Below are positions 35,482 to 44,807 of a DNA stretch of 64,000 nucleotides, piece by piece; position 1 is the stretch's first letter; every line of letters begins with the position of its first letter. Source of the DNA: Fibrobacter sp. UWP2 (lineage in GTDB: Bacteria > Fibrobacterota > Fibrobacteria > Fibrobacterales > Fibrobacteraceae). A model generated the notes under the pieces. That model was not told where the DNA came from, did not search any database, and saw only the letters and a program-made list of their open reading frames with translations. The stretch spans positions 1-64,000 of the forward strand of contig NZ_FQYM01000002.1 in NCBI RefSeq assembly GCF_900141705.1. The letters are read 5' to 3'. A program made the position numbers and the translations under genes.

Positions 35482-36813
35482 ATGAATAGGAAAATGGAAA
35501 AAACTTTGAAGATGCCGCGTCGCCTAGCCTTAGCGATGTCCGTGCTGTTTGTTTTGGTTTGCCCGTCGGTGCCCTATGCGTCTATCGATACCATCGCGGT
35601 CGATGTGGGGATCTCTGTTTTCAAGACGATGCCCATTGGTGTTGTGCCCTTTGAAGAGCAAAAGGGCATTGACTGGGTGGAAGAAAAACCGCACCAGATT
35701 TTGACGCGCGACGCGAACCTCTCCGGACGTTTTGACGTGGTCGCCTCCGACAAGTTCAACCTGGCACTTTTTAGCCGCAGCCGTGCCGAGTACTACGTGA
35801 CGGGCAAGGTGCAGCCCAAGGCGGGAGGACTTTTGCGCGTAGATTGCTACCTCTACGTTTCCAAGAGCAAGGATCTGCTTTTGGGCGAGAGCTACACCGT
35901 TTCGCAAAACGACTTGCGCCGCGCGATGCATGGGTTCTTTGACAATGTGACCAAACGCCTTTGCGGCGAGCGCGGTGTGGCGAGCACACGCCTTGCGTAT
36001 GTCTCCAAGATCGACGGCGTCAAGCAGGTCGTGGTCTCGGATTACGATGGATTCCACCGCAGCCAGGTGACGCGCGATTCCAGCATCAGCATGATGCCCG
36101 TTTGGACGCTCGGCAACAAGGGACTTGTGTACGTGAATTTCAAGACGAACCGCCCGCGGCTCTATACCAAGCGCCTGGGTGGCAAGGAACAGCCTCTCTT
36201 TACGCAGTTCGACCAAACTTACAGCCCCGCGGTGAACCCGCGCACGGGCGAACTCCTTTTCTCGAGCACCAAGGACGGCAAGACTGACCTTTACCTGGGC
36301 AATATGCAGACCGGTGCCGCCCGCAAGTTCGCCTACCTCAAGAGCAACCAGACGAGCCCCGCGTGGAGCCCGTACGCGACCGAGGTTTTGTTCACTAGCG
36401 ACCGCGGTGGTGGACCGCAAATTTTTGTGATGGGCAAGGACGGGAGCGACATGCGCCGCGTGACCTTCATGGGCCGTTACAACGAGCGTGCGAGTTGGTC
36501 CCCGAACGGTGACCGCATTGTCTATACCTCGATGGACAACGGCAAGATGAACATCTATACCTGCGCGCTCGACGGGAGCGACATTGTGCAGCTCACGAGC
36601 AACGCTGGAAACAACGAACACCCCACGTGGTCGCCCGACGGCAAGCTCATTGCCTTTAGCAGCAACCGCAGCGGGAGCTACCAGATTTACATTATGCGCT
36701 TTGACGGCGCGAACGTGACCCGCATTACGCAGGGTGGCGAGAATACCGCCCCCACGTGGTCGTGGTTCTACGAGGACAATTCAAAACAAACAACCAAAGA
36801 AGGTGCCAAATGA
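35482..36813 (+). CDS. tolB: Tol-Pal system protein TolB
   Basis: A 443-residue periplasmic protein with a signal peptide near residues 12-33. An N-terminal domain is followed by a six-bladed beta-propeller made of repeats such as SPAWSPYATEVLFTSDRGGG, RASWSPNGDRIVYTS and HPTWSPDGKLIAFSSNRSGS. It binds Pal and links it to the inner-membrane complex. The stop codon overlaps pal (ATGA). Confidence 0.95.
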   Translation: MNRKMEKTLKMPRRLALAMSVLFVLVCPSVPYASIDTIAVDVGISVFKTMPIGVVPFEEQKGIDWVEEKPHQILTRDANLSGRFDVVASDKFNLALFSRSRAEYYVTGKVQPKAGGLLRVDCYLYVSKSKDLLLGESYTVSQNDLRRAMHGFFDNVTKRLCGERGVASTRLAYVSKIDGVKQVVVSDYDGFHRSQVTRDSSISMMPVWTLGNKGLVYVNFKTNRPRLYTKRLGGKEQPLFTQFDQTYSPAVNPRTGELLFSSTKDGKTDLYLGNMQTGAARKFAYLKSNQTSPAWSPYATEVLFTSDRGGGPQIFVMGKDGSDMRRVTFMGRYNERASWSPNGDRIVYTSMDNGKMNIYTCALDGSDIVQLTSNAGNNEHPTWSPDGKLIAFSSNRSGSYQIYIMRFDGANVTRITQGGENTAPTWSWFYEDNSKQTTKEGAK

Positions 36814-37388
36814 AAAACATCGTTAAGATCGCCATTATCTCTGTAGCCGCTTGCCTCGTTGTGGCTGGCTGCTCCAAAAAAGAACCGCCCAAGACGGAAC
36901 CGACTCCGGAAGCGGCTCCTGTCGCCGAAGCCCCTGCCGCTCCGGCCGAGCCCGCGGTGAACGCCGACTCCCTCGCTGCCGAACAGGCTCGCCTCGAAGC
37001 CGAACGCCTTGAAGCTGAACGCGCCCGCTTGGAAGCGCTCATCAATCAGATTATGAGTGAAGATGTGTACTTCGACTTTGACCGCTTTGAACTCACGGAA
37101 AAGGCCAAGGAACTCCTGGCCCAGGTGGGCGAGCTCCTGATCAAGGAAAAGCGCTTCACGATTACGATCGAGGGCCACACCGATGCCCGCGGTACCGAAG
37201 ATTACAACTTCACGCTCGGTGCCAAGCGTGCCATGAAGGTTAAGGAATTCCTCACTGCTTACGGTATCGAAGGCGAACGCATGGAATCTGTGAGCTACGG
37301 TAAGGAAGCTCCGAAGGCACAGGGCGAAACTGAAGAAGCTTACTCCCAGAACCGCCGTGCCAACTTCCGCGTGAACATCAAGCAGTAA
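36810..37388 (+). CDS. pal: Peptidoglycan-associated lipoprotein Pal
   Basis: A 192-residue outer-membrane lipoprotein. The lipobox VVAGC is at residues about 16-20. An Ala/Glu-rich coiled segment and an OmpA-type C-terminal domain follow: DVYFDFDRFELTEKAKELL, TIEGHTDARGTEDYN and GAKRAMKVKEFLTAYG, with the usual Asp and Arg for meso-diaminopimelate binding. Overlaps tolB by 4 nt. Confidence 0.97.
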   Translation: MKNIVKIAIISVAACLVVAGCSKKEPPKTEPTPEAAPVAEAPAAPAEPAVNADSLAAEQARLEAERLEAERARLEALINQIMSEDVYFDFDRFELTEKAKELLAQVGELLIKEKRFTITIEGHTDARGTEDYNFTLGAKRAMKVKEFLTAYGIEGERMESVSYGKEAPKAQGETEEAYSQNRRANFRVNIKQ

Positions 37389-37558
37389 TTGGAATTTAGA
37401 ACTTAGAGCTTAGAGCTTGGAACTATTTCTAAGCTCTGCAGCTATACGAAACTTATAACTTTAGTTTTATAGTTGAGTTATCCCCTTGGGGGAGAAGCGA
37501 ACTAAGTTCTGCCAACTAAGCTCTGTCAACAAGAAACCACTTCTAACATGAAATGACT
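37389..37558. other. Non-coding gap between pal and cpoB
   Basis: No gene is seen. Several short TTAGAGC and AAGCTCTG/AACTAAG motifs form imperfect direct and inverted repeats; no clear terminator. cpoB is probably still read through from the tol operon. Confidence 0.4.
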
Positions 37559-38431
37559 ATGAAACATTTAGCTCTAGGATTAGTATCGATGGCACTTGTC
37601 CTTGCCGGCTGCTCGCAGGTCACTATGCTCCGTACGCAGGAGATGAAGGCCGTGGGTACCGACGTGCAGGTGGCGGTCCTCAGCAATCTCGATTCTAGCG
37701 TCCAGTACCTGAGCGCACAGAACGATTCCCTGCGCGCCGAGCTGGATTCCATCAAGTCGCAGATGGCCTTGCAAAAACGCATGATGGCCGAAATCACCAT
37801 GCTTTCGCGCCGCATGGGTGACGAATCCGAACGTAACGATTCCCGCCAGGAAGAAATCATCTACCGCCTGGACATGCTGCTCGGCAAGTCCGACAAGATC
37901 TTGGCGAAGAAGGTCGTGGTGAGCGGTGCCCCGCAGGCGCCCATGTCCATGGACAGCCTCGAGCGCGAAGCCGAGAAGCTCGTGGAGGCCGAAGCCATGT
38001 TCAACACCGCGCGTTCCGACTACCATCGCGGCGAATACAAGCTCGCTTACTCCGGCTTCAAGCAGGTGTACGAGCAGATGAAGACGGGCGAACTCGCCGA
38101 GAATTCCCTCTACTGGATGGGACTCTGCCTGATTGACGTCAATCAAATAGACAAGGCCAAGAAGGTGTTCGTGGGCCTGGCCGATGCGTTCCCCGAAGGG
38201 CAAAAGGCTTGCATCACCATGTTCAAGCTCGCCTCCATCTATGGCACTGAAGGCAACGTGGACATGCAAAAGCAGTACCTGCAGAAAATCCTGAACAGCA
38301 AGAATTGCGCCTCGTCGGCGGAGTTCGAGCAGGCCGCAGGAATCTTGCAGGAATTGCTTGAAAAGGATACGCCCACGCCGGTTCCTGCAGCCGAAGGCTC
38401 CGAAGCACAGCAGCAGGCTCCGCAACAGTAA
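37559..38431 (+). CDS. CpoB/YbgF-like lipoprotein
   Basis: A 290-residue protein beginning MKHLALGLVSMALVLAGCSQ, with a LAGC lipobox; an ATG 6 nt upstream is an alternative start. A coiled coil (residues about 45-100) is followed by TPR-type helices (from EKLVEAEAMFNTARSDYHRG to the QKACITMFKLASIYG region). This is the domain order of CpoB, which couples Tol-Pal to septal peptidoglycan synthesis, but here as a lipoprotein. Last gene of the tol cluster. Confidence 0.85.
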   Translation: MKHLALGLVSMALVLAGCSQVTMLRTQEMKAVGTDVQVAVLSNLDSSVQYLSAQNDSLRAELDSIKSQMALQKRMMAEITMLSRRMGDESERNDSRQEEIIYRLDMLLGKSDKILAKKVVVSGAPQAPMSMDSLEREAEKLVEAEAMFNTARSDYHRGEYKLAYSGFKQVYEQMKTGELAENSLYWMGLCLIDVNQIDKAKKVFVGLADAFPEGQKACITMFKLASIYGTEGNVDMQKQYLQKILNSKNCASSAEFEQAAGILQELLEKDTPTPVPAAEGSEAQQQAPQQ

Positions 38432-38455
38432 AAAGCACTCTTTGGAAAATAAAAG

Positions 38456-38486
38456 AAGCCCGCAGATTTGATCTGCGGGCTTTTAT
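38456..38486. terminator. Bidirectional terminator between cpoB and murA
   Basis: The stem AAGCCCGCAGAT (38456-38467) with ATCTGCGGGCTT (38471-38482), a TTG loop, and T runs on both sides in the respective strands. It serves the convergent cpoB and murA genes. Confidence 0.9.
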
Positions 38487-38526
38487 AATGCCCGGATTTT
38501 ATATCGGCGGACTTTTTTCCGGGATT

Positions 38527-39810
38527 TTAGAAGCTGTCGTCTTCTTCGTCGTCGCTGTGGCGGATGACGGTCGCGCCGATTTTCGCCATCTTGTTTTCGA
38601 AGTCTTCGTAACCGCGGTCCAAGTGGTACACGCGGCTCACGGTGCTTTCGCCTTCGGCGATGAACGCGGCGAGCACAAGCCCCGCGGTGGCGCGGAGGTC
38701 GCTGCCCATGATTTCGGTGCCTTCGAGCTTGGAGCCGCCCTTGATGGTCGCGGTGTTGCCGTTGACCTGGATGTCGGCGCCGAGACGCTGCAGTTCGGCC
38801 ACGTGCTTGAAGCGGTCGTTATAGACGGTATCCTGTATGACGCTGTTTCCCGGAATCGAGACGAGCGTCGCCATGAGCGGCGCCTGCATGTCGGTGGGGT
38901 ATCCCGGGAAGGGAAGCGTCTGGATGGTGATGGGCTTGAGTTCCACGTTGCGGGCGTCGACTTCGGCCCAGTCCGCGCCGACGCTTACCTTGCAGCCCAT
39001 GTCGCGGAAGGCGTCGAGGGTAGAGGCGATGTGGTCGGGAATGACTTTGGTGACTTTTACGCGTCCGCGGGTGATGGCGGCGGCGCAGAGGTATGTCCCC
39101 GCTTCGATGCGGTCGGGAATCGTGAACCCTTTGCCGGGGCGGAGGCTCTCGACGCCCTGCACCGTGAGGGTGCGGGTACCGCGGCCCTGGATTTTGGCGC
39201 CCATCGAGACGAGGTAATCGACGAGGTTGTCGATTTCGGGTTCCAGCGCCGCGTTCTGCAGGACGCTGGTACCCTTGGCAAGGGTTGCCGCCATGAGCAC
39301 GTTCACGGTGGCGCCGACGCTCGAAATGGGGAAGTGGAACGTACCGCCGGGGAGGCGACCTTCGCAGGTGGCTTCCACGTAACCGCGGGTGAGGTTGATT
39401 TTGGCGCCGAGCGCCTCGAGCCCCTTCAAATGGAGGTCGACGGGACGGGGGCCCCAGGCGCACCCGCCGGGGAGCGAGACGCGGCAGCGTCCGAAGCGCG
39501 CCACAAGCGGGCCCAGAACATAAAAGCTTGCGCGCATCGTCTTCACGAGCTCGTAGGGCGCTTCCAGGTGGTCGGCGCCGCGCGTGTCAATCTTGAGCTG
39601 GTGTGCTTCTCCGCTGATACGGCAGCCGATAACGCGCAGCACGTCGCTCATCGTCTTCATGTCCTTGAGGTGCGGCACGTTTGTGATTTCGGAGACGCCG
39701 TCGGCGAGGAGCGCAGCCGCCATCACGGCGAGCACGGCGTTCTTGGCGCCAGAAATCTGCACTTCGCCTTCGAGCGGCTTTTTGACCTGGTGAACTTCAA
39801 AGCGGTACAT
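38527..39810 (-). CDS. murA: UDP-GlcNAc 1-carboxyvinyltransferase
   Basis: A 427-residue enzyme for the first committed step of peptidoglycan synthesis (enolpyruvyl transfer to UDP-GlcNAc). The substrate lysine-asparagine pair is in GAKNAVLAVMAAALLADG. The catalytic, fosfomycin-target cysteine is present in LPGGCAWGPRPVDLH, where W-G-P replaces the common I-G-A. Two inverted alpha/beta domains are intact. The C-terminus adds an acidic DDEEDDSF tail. A GGAG site precedes the ATG. Confidence 0.97.
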   Translation of the reverse strand: MYRFEVHQVKKPLEGEVQISGAKNAVLAVMAAALLADGVSEITNVPHLKDMKTMSDVLRVIGCRISGEAHQLKIDTRGADHLEAPYELVKTMRASFYVLGPLVARFGRCRVSLPGGCAWGPRPVDLHLKGLEALGAKINLTRGYVEATCEGRLPGGTFHFPISSVGATVNVLMAATLAKGTSVLQNAALEPEIDNLVDYLVSMGAKIQGRGTRTLTVQGVESLRPGKGFTIPDRIEAGTYLCAAAITRGRVKVTKVIPDHIASTLDAFRDMGCKVSVGADWAEVDARNVELKPITIQTLPFPGYPTDMQAPLMATLVSIPGNSVIQDTVYNDRFKHVAELQRLGADIQVNGNTATIKGGSKLEGTEIMGSDLRATAGLVLAAFIAEGESTVSRVYHLDRGYEDFENKMAKIGATVIRHSDDEEDDSF

Positions 39811-39815
39811 ATAAA

Positions 39816-40613
39816 CTAATTCTCCTTTTTGTTGCCGTTACTCGTTTGCTTGGGCGTGTCGTACACGACGAATGTCCTTGCAATCCAGTCGTGGAGGGCG
39901 CGGCGCTTGGGGTCAAACAGCACAATGAGGTAGCCGAGACCGTAAAAAAACATGGTGAACTGCGTGAGCACGCTGCACAGGTAGCGCGCAATGGAAATTG
40001 GCCAGTTCAGCTTTTCGCCGTAGGCGGTTTCCACATGGATGTGAAACAGCTTTTTGCCGGGCGTCGCCGAGTAAATGGCGTGGAAAACGATAAAGTAAAT
40101 AGTTTGGACAATACTCCAAACGGTGAGGAAGGTGCTCATGCCCGGTGCCTCGATGAGCTTGTTCAGCGATTCACCCGAGGTCGGATCGCCGGCGTAGTTG
40201 GCGGCAGCCACCTGGATGGTCTCCAGGTCAACCAGGCCGCCGGAACCGAGGGCGAATAAAATAACCCCGCCCACCAAGCCCAAAATAACGTTGTCTATGG
40301 TGTAGGCGAGGGCTCGTGCGAAAAAGCCCGCAAAGCGCTTGCTCTCGAATTCGCGGATTTGCTCCTTGAGGAGCTCGTTGATGGTGCTTTGCAAAAGTTC
40401 GTCGCGGGAGGATTCTAGCCCTTCCATTTCGGCCTTTTTCTCGGTTTCTAGGGCCTCTTTCCAAGTTTTCCAGCCTTCTTCGCCGCTGTGCCACACCAGG
40501 GTGCTGTCGGTGATTTTACCCTGGTTTACAAAGTCGTGAATTTCTTCGATAGTATAAGGGCCTTGCCTACGTTCTCCGTCGGTAATGCTCTCGTCGATAT
40601 AAAACCATTTCAT
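39816..40613 (-). CDS. GYF-like and RDD-domain membrane protein
   Basis: A 265-residue protein. Residues about 1-60 form a GYF_2-type domain (KWFYIDESITDGERRQGPYT with W in EEGWKTWKEA). A short coiled linker leads to an RDD membrane domain with three or four helices (about 105-245; FARALAYTIDNVILG and SATPGKKLFHIHVET are typical). RDD proteins are of uncertain function; the GYF part suggests peptide binding. Its start lies 7 nt after a TAAATTTT box (40621-40628). It lies just upstream of murA on the same strand (5 nt gap), so the two may be one transcript. Confidence 0.85.
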   Translation of the reverse strand: MKWFYIDESITDGERRQGPYTIEEIHDFVNQGKITDSTLVWHSGEEGWKTWKEALETEKKAEMEGLESSRDELLQSTINELLKEQIREFESKRFAGFFARALAYTIDNVILGLVGGVILFALGSGGLVDLETIQVAAANYAGDPTSGESLNKLIEAPGMSTFLTVWSIVQTIYFIVFHAIYSATPGKKLFHIHVETAYGEKLNWPISIARYLCSVLTQFTMFFYGLGYLIVLFDPKRRALHDWIARTFVVYDTPKQTSNGNKKEN

Positions 40614-40620
40614 ACGGGGG

Positions 40621-40628
40621 AAAATTTA
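40621..40628 (-). promoter_or_regulatory. TAAATTTT -7 box of the GYF-RDD gene
   Basis: It ends 7 nt before the ATG on the minus strand. It faces the rapA promoter box at 40672. Confidence 0.5.
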
Positions 40629-40671
40629 GAAAAAGGCGCGTGTTGTGAAAAAATAAAAACCCGAAAATTTC

Positions 40672-40678
40672 TAAATTG
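40672..40678 (+). promoter_or_regulatory. TAAATTG -7 box of rapA
   Basis: TAAATTG ends 7 nt before the ATG at 40686; GGAG directly after it is too close to act alone as a normal leader. Confidence 0.5.
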
Positions 40679-40685
40679 GAGTACT

Positions 40686-43640
40686 ATGAGAAATTTTATG
40701 CCGGGCCAACGTTTTGTTAGCCAGTCAGAACCCGATTTGGGTCTCGGAGTCGTTGCCGAAGTTCAAGGACGTACAGTCAAGTTCAATTTCCCGCTGGTGG
40801 GCCAGGTCCGCATGTACCGTACCGACAGCGCGCCGGTGGACCGTTTTATTTTGCAGCCGGGCGAGACGGCTAAGAACGAGAAGGGGGTCTCCTTTGTCAT
40901 TGAGTCCCTCCGTGAGGCGAACGACCTGGTGATTTACGTGGGCCGCGGTGGCCGAGAAATGAAGGAATCGGACCTCACGGCGAAGCAGATGGCGCGCCCG
41001 AGCGACCTTTTCCGCGAACTCACCAAGATTGGCGTCTCGAACGCGAGTCCCGGCAAGGATGTCTCGGCAAAGGCGTTTGAACGCCGCCGTCGCGCCATGG
41101 AGATCTCTTGCAAGTGGCAGTCCTCGCCGGTCCGCGGTATGATTGGCCCCCGTGTGAGCATGATCCCGCACCAGTATTACCTTTGTCACCGCGCCTGCTC
41201 GACTTCGGCGTTGCCGCGCCTGATGCTCAGCGACGAAGTGGGCTTGGGCAAGACCATCGAGGCGGGCATGATTTGGCACGCCCTCAAGGCGCGTGGCCGT
41301 GTGCAGCGTACGCTCATTATTGTGCCCGAGACGCTAAAGCACCAGTGGATGGTCGAGATGAAGCGCCGCTTTAACCACTTGTTCACGCTGGTGGACGAGG
41401 GCTACATTCGCGGGCTCTTTGTGGGTGTCGCCAACGACGAGACCAAGCCGAACCCGTTTTTGCAGAGCAACGACATTATTGTGTCAATCGAGTTCTTAAT
41501 GGGCCAGCCCGCTTTGATCGAGGACTTGCTCAAGTGCACCTGGGACATGACTATCATTGACGAAGCGCACCACCTGGTTTGCGAGGACGGTTTTACGAGC
41601 CACGAGTATATGCTCGCGAACGCGGTGCTTGCGAAGTCGAGGGGTGTGCTGCTGTTGACGGGTACGCCGCTCCAGTTGCACCCTGAATCGCAGTTCAACC
41701 GCCTCAAAATGTTGGACCCCGCGCGCTTTGCCGACTACAACGCCTTTATCAAGGACCAGGAAGCCTACCGCAAGCTGGTGAACGACCTGAGCAAGCTGCC
41801 CACCGACCCGAACCACCAAATGAGCTGGGACGATCTGTACGAATGCGTGCCCAAGAACTCCAAGATTCGTCCGTGGTTGGAACAGGAAAACTCCAAGTCG
41901 ATGACGGCGGGCGAGTGGATGCGCCGCATTGTCGACGGCATGGGCACGGGCTCGGTGGTGTTCCGCAATACCCGCAAGGGCGTGGGCGGGTTCCCCAAGC
42001 GTGTTCTGGACGAGATCCCGCTGGAACCCGATGAAGTGTACCGCGAAATGGTGGATGTCGCCGCCGAACGCGACCTGGAAGCCTCGACCGACATCCAGGA
42101 GAATGGCCTGCTTTGCACGCGCTACAGCGACGCCTGGGCAAAGGACGAACGCTTTGTGTGGCTCAAGGGCTTTTTGAAGGAACACAAGGACGACAAGATT
42201 CTTTTGATTTGCGAATCCATCGAGGTGGTGCTTGCGCTGGAGTCCCTGTTGACGGACTTTTTGGGCGAGGGCGCGTTCTCGATGTTCCACGAAGACATGA
42301 CCATTATGGCCCGTGACAAGGCGGCGGCGAACTTCAGCAAGCCGAACGGCGCCAATTTGCTCATCGCCTCCGAAATCGGTTCAGAAGGCCGCAACTTTCA
42401 GTTCTCGCACCATTTGGTCTTGTTCGACCTGCCGCTGGATGCGGCGCTGGTGGAACAGCGCATTGGCCGCCTGGACCGCATTGGCCAGACCAAGGACATT
42501 ATTGTGCACGTGCCCTATGTGAAGGGGAGCGGGCAGGAGGTGATGTTCCGCTGGTACAACGAGGGCCTCAACGCCTTTGGGGCGCCACTCATGAGCGGTG
42601 GTGAACTATTCCTCAAGTATACCGACAGCTTGATCGAGGCGCTTGCCGACCCGCGTCACTGCCTCGAGAATTTTGTGAAGGAAGTGATCCCGCAGGTCAA
42701 AAAAGATTGCGAGGCCATGCGCAAGAACATCGAGAAGGGTCGCGACCGCCTGCTGGAATTTAATTCGCGCAATCCCGAGAAGGCGAAGGAAATCACCGAC
42801 GAGATCCTGCGCGTCGACGGCGAAAAGGAAATGCAGGAATTGCTGCAGGAATCGCTCCACGCCCGTGGACTCGACATCGACAAGAGTTCCATCCCGGGGT
42901 GCTTTGTGATTACGCAGGGCCCGCAAATTGAGGAGGGCACCGTTGCCGGCATGCCGAGTCGTGGCATGGTGGCGGTGCAGAACGAGGAAGACGAACAGGA
43001 AGCCGGCAACATTTGCCTTACGGCGACGTTTGACCGCAATGTGGCGATGGTCCACGACGAGGTCGACTTCTTGAGCTTGGAGCATCCGTTGGCGCAGGGC
43101 GTTATAGACTACGAGACCAGCGCGAACCACGGTGTGGTGGCTTGCTGCATTTGGCCGGAGTCGGGACTCAAGGGTCTCATGATGCAGTACAGTTTTGCTG
43201 TGGAGTTGCCCGTGCCTGAAGAGTGGGGCATGAGCGACCTGGTGGGGCCGCGTTACGTGACGGCGCTGGTCGATGCCTCGGGTGCCGACCAGAGCGTGAA
43301 TCTCGAAAAGCTCTCGAAGGCGGTTCTCCGCGACGTGAACGTGCCGCAAGGTAACAAGGCGGTGGATGCCACGCTTCGGTTCTTTGCCAAAGAGGGACTT
43401 GCCAAGGCTCGCCAGGTTGTGTCGGGTGCTGCCAAGGAGTACGCCGAGCGCGCAGCCGACTTGGTCGAAGTTCGCTCGGAACAGGAGTACCAGCGCATGA
43501 ACCACTTGTTGACCATGCGCGGCAAGGCGGCCGGCAATGCCGAACTGCAGCAACTCCGCAAAAACGTCCAGGACCGCCGCAAGGTGGTGGCGAATCCGCA
43601 GCTTAGGCTCGACGCCATTAGACTTTTGGTTTGCAGGTAA
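40686..43640 (+). CDS. rapA: RapA-like SNF2-family ATPase
   Basis: A 984-residue protein. RapA binds RNA polymerase and recycles stalled complexes by ATP-driven translocation. The N-terminus (MPGQRFVSQSEPDLGLGVV) matches the RapA Tudor-like opening. The Swi2/Snf2 motor has motif I DEVGLGKTIEAGMIW (residues about 180-194), motif II IIDEAHHLV, motif III LLLTGTPLQLHPES, and motifs V-VI IASEIGSEGRNFQFSHHLV and EQRIGRLDRIGQTKDI. The start at 40686, not the longer open frame upstream, agrees with the family and the promoter box. proB follows after 6 nt. Confidence 0.93.
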   Translation: MRNFMPGQRFVSQSEPDLGLGVVAEVQGRTVKFNFPLVGQVRMYRTDSAPVDRFILQPGETAKNEKGVSFVIESLREANDLVIYVGRGGREMKESDLTAKQMARPSDLFRELTKIGVSNASPGKDVSAKAFERRRRAMEISCKWQSSPVRGMIGPRVSMIPHQYYLCHRACSTSALPRLMLSDEVGLGKTIEAGMIWHALKARGRVQRTLIIVPETLKHQWMVEMKRRFNHLFTLVDEGYIRGLFVGVANDETKPNPFLQSNDIIVSIEFLMGQPALIEDLLKCTWDMTIIDEAHHLVCEDGFTSHEYMLANAVLAKSRGVLLLTGTPLQLHPESQFNRLKMLDPARFADYNAFIKDQEAYRKLVNDLSKLPTDPNHQMSWDDLYECVPKNSKIRPWLEQENSKSMTAGEWMRRIVDGMGTGSVVFRNTRKGVGGFPKRVLDEIPLEPDEVYREMVDVAAERDLEASTDIQENGLLCTRYSDAWAKDERFVWLKGFLKEHKDDKILLICESIEVVLALESLLTDFLGEGAFSMFHEDMTIMARDKAAANFSKPNGANLLIASEIGSEGRNFQFSHHLVLFDLPLDAALVEQRIGRLDRIGQTKDIIVHVPYVKGSGQEVMFRWYNEGLNAFGAPLMSGGELFLKYTDSLIEALADPRHCLENFVKEVIPQVKKDCEAMRKNIEKGRDRLLEFNSRNPEKAKEITDEILRVDGEKEMQELLQESLHARGLDIDKSSIPGCFVITQGPQIEEGTVAGMPSRGMVAVQNEEDEQEAGNICLTATFDRNVAMVHDEVDFLSLEHPLAQGVIDYETSANHGVVACCIWPESGLKGLMMQYSFAVELPVPEEWGMSDLVGPRYVTALVDASGADQSVNLEKLSKAVLRDVNVPQGNKAVDATLRFFAKEGLAKARQVVSGAAKEYAERAADLVEVRSEQEYQRMNHLLTMRGKAAGNAELQQLRKNVQDRRKVVANPQLRLDAIRLLVCR

Positions 43641-43646
43641 ACAGAG

Positions 43647-44786
43647 ATGAGTGAATTACGTAAGAATATTTTGGACGAAGCCCGCCGTGTGGTGGTCAAG
43701 ATCGGTTCCCGCATTCTGGTGGACTCCGAGAAGGGCGGTGTCCGCACCCGTTACATTCAAAAGCTCGCCGATTCCGTTTCGCGCCTCATGGAAGCGGGCA
43801 AGGAAGTGGTCATTGTGACGAGCGGTGCCGTGGGTACCGGCATGGCGGAACTCGGCTACAAACAAAAGCCGACGGTCATTGCAGAGAAGCAGGCCTGCGC
43901 CGCCGTGGGTCAAATCGACCTCATGTATGCCTACCGCGAAATGTTCCGCTGGGTGGACCTCTCCGTAGGGCAGATTCTGCTCTCTGCCGATGACTTCCGC
44001 GACCGCGCACGCTACAAGAACTTACAGAACACCATCAAGGCGATGCTCGCCCGTAAAATTGTCCCTATCATCAACGAGAACGACAGCCTCGCCGTCGCCG
44101 AGATCAAGGTGGGCGACAACGACAAGCTCAGTAGCGATGTGGCGCTGTTCCTCGATGCGGACCTGCTCCTGATTTTTACCGACGAAGACGGATTGTTCGA
44201 CGACAATCCTAAAAAGAATCCGAACGCCCGCTTGCTCCGTTTTGTGCCCGAGATTACGCCCGCCATTTTGGCATTGGCTGGCAAGCCTGGCGAGACGGGC
44301 TCCGCGGTGAGCACCGGCGGTATGCGCAGCAAGCTCGAGGCTATACGCAACGTGACCAAGAGCGGCTCCAACGCCTTCCTCGCTAACGGCATGAAGGTGC
44401 TTCCGCACCAGGTGATTTTCGGGAATGCGACAGGGACGCTTTTTGCGGGTTCCAAGAAAAAGCTCAACAGCCGCCAGCGCTGGCTCAGCTTCATTACGAC
44501 CCCGCGCGGAAGCGTCATTGTAGATGCGGGCGGCAGCAAGGCGCTCCGCGAAAAGCACTCGAGCCTCCTCCCGGTGGGCGTAATCGCGGTGCAAAAGCAT
44601 TTTGACAAGGGCGACCTCATCGAGGTGCTTGACGAGCAAAAGAATCCGGTCGCCCGCGGTGTGGCGGGCTTTGACAGCGAGACCCTGAAGCTCGTTTTGC
44701 GCAAAAAGACGCCGCAGGTCCACGAAATTTTGGGAAAGGACGTCCCCGATGAACTTATCCACAAGAACGACTTGGTGGTGTTCTAG
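43647..44786 (+). CDS. proB: Glutamate 5-kinase
   Basis: A 379-residue enzyme phosphorylating glutamate in proline synthesis. The amino-acid kinase domain has VVKIGSRILVD, VTSGAVGTGM, INENDSLAV and GTGGMRSKL-type (STGGMRSKLEA) motifs. A C-terminal PUA domain covers residues about 285-379 (PRGSVIVDAGGSKALREKHS onward). proA is not adjacent. Follows rapA closely and probably shares its transcript. Confidence 0.96.
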   Translation: MSELRKNILDEARRVVVKIGSRILVDSEKGGVRTRYIQKLADSVSRLMEAGKEVVIVTSGAVGTGMAELGYKQKPTVIAEKQACAAVGQIDLMYAYREMFRWVDLSVGQILLSADDFRDRARYKNLQNTIKAMLARKIVPIINENDSLAVAEIKVGDNDKLSSDVALFLDADLLLIFTDEDGLFDDNPKKNPNARLLRFVPEITPAILALAGKPGETGSAVSTGGMRSKLEAIRNVTKSGSNAFLANGMKVLPHQVIFGNATGTLFAGSKKKLNSRQRWLSFITTPRGSVIVDAGGSKALREKHSSLLPVGVIAVQKHFDKGDLIEVLDEQKNPVARGVAGFDSETLKLVLRKKTPQVHEILGKDVPDELIHKNDLVVF

Positions 44787-44795
44787 AATTGGGAG

Positions 44796-44803
44796 TATAT
44801 TTA
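44796..44803 (+). promoter_or_regulatory. TATATTTA -7 box before the gene at 44808
   Basis: It ends 4 nt before the ATG at 44808; the gap has no Shine-Dalgarno sequence. Confidence 0.5.
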
Positions 44804-44807
44804 CGGT

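Noticed and set aside
40488-40685. N-terminal extension of RapA
   Set aside because: The extra 66 codons overlap the start and promoter of the divergent GYF-RDD gene; the RapA family N-terminus and a promoter box support ATG 40686.
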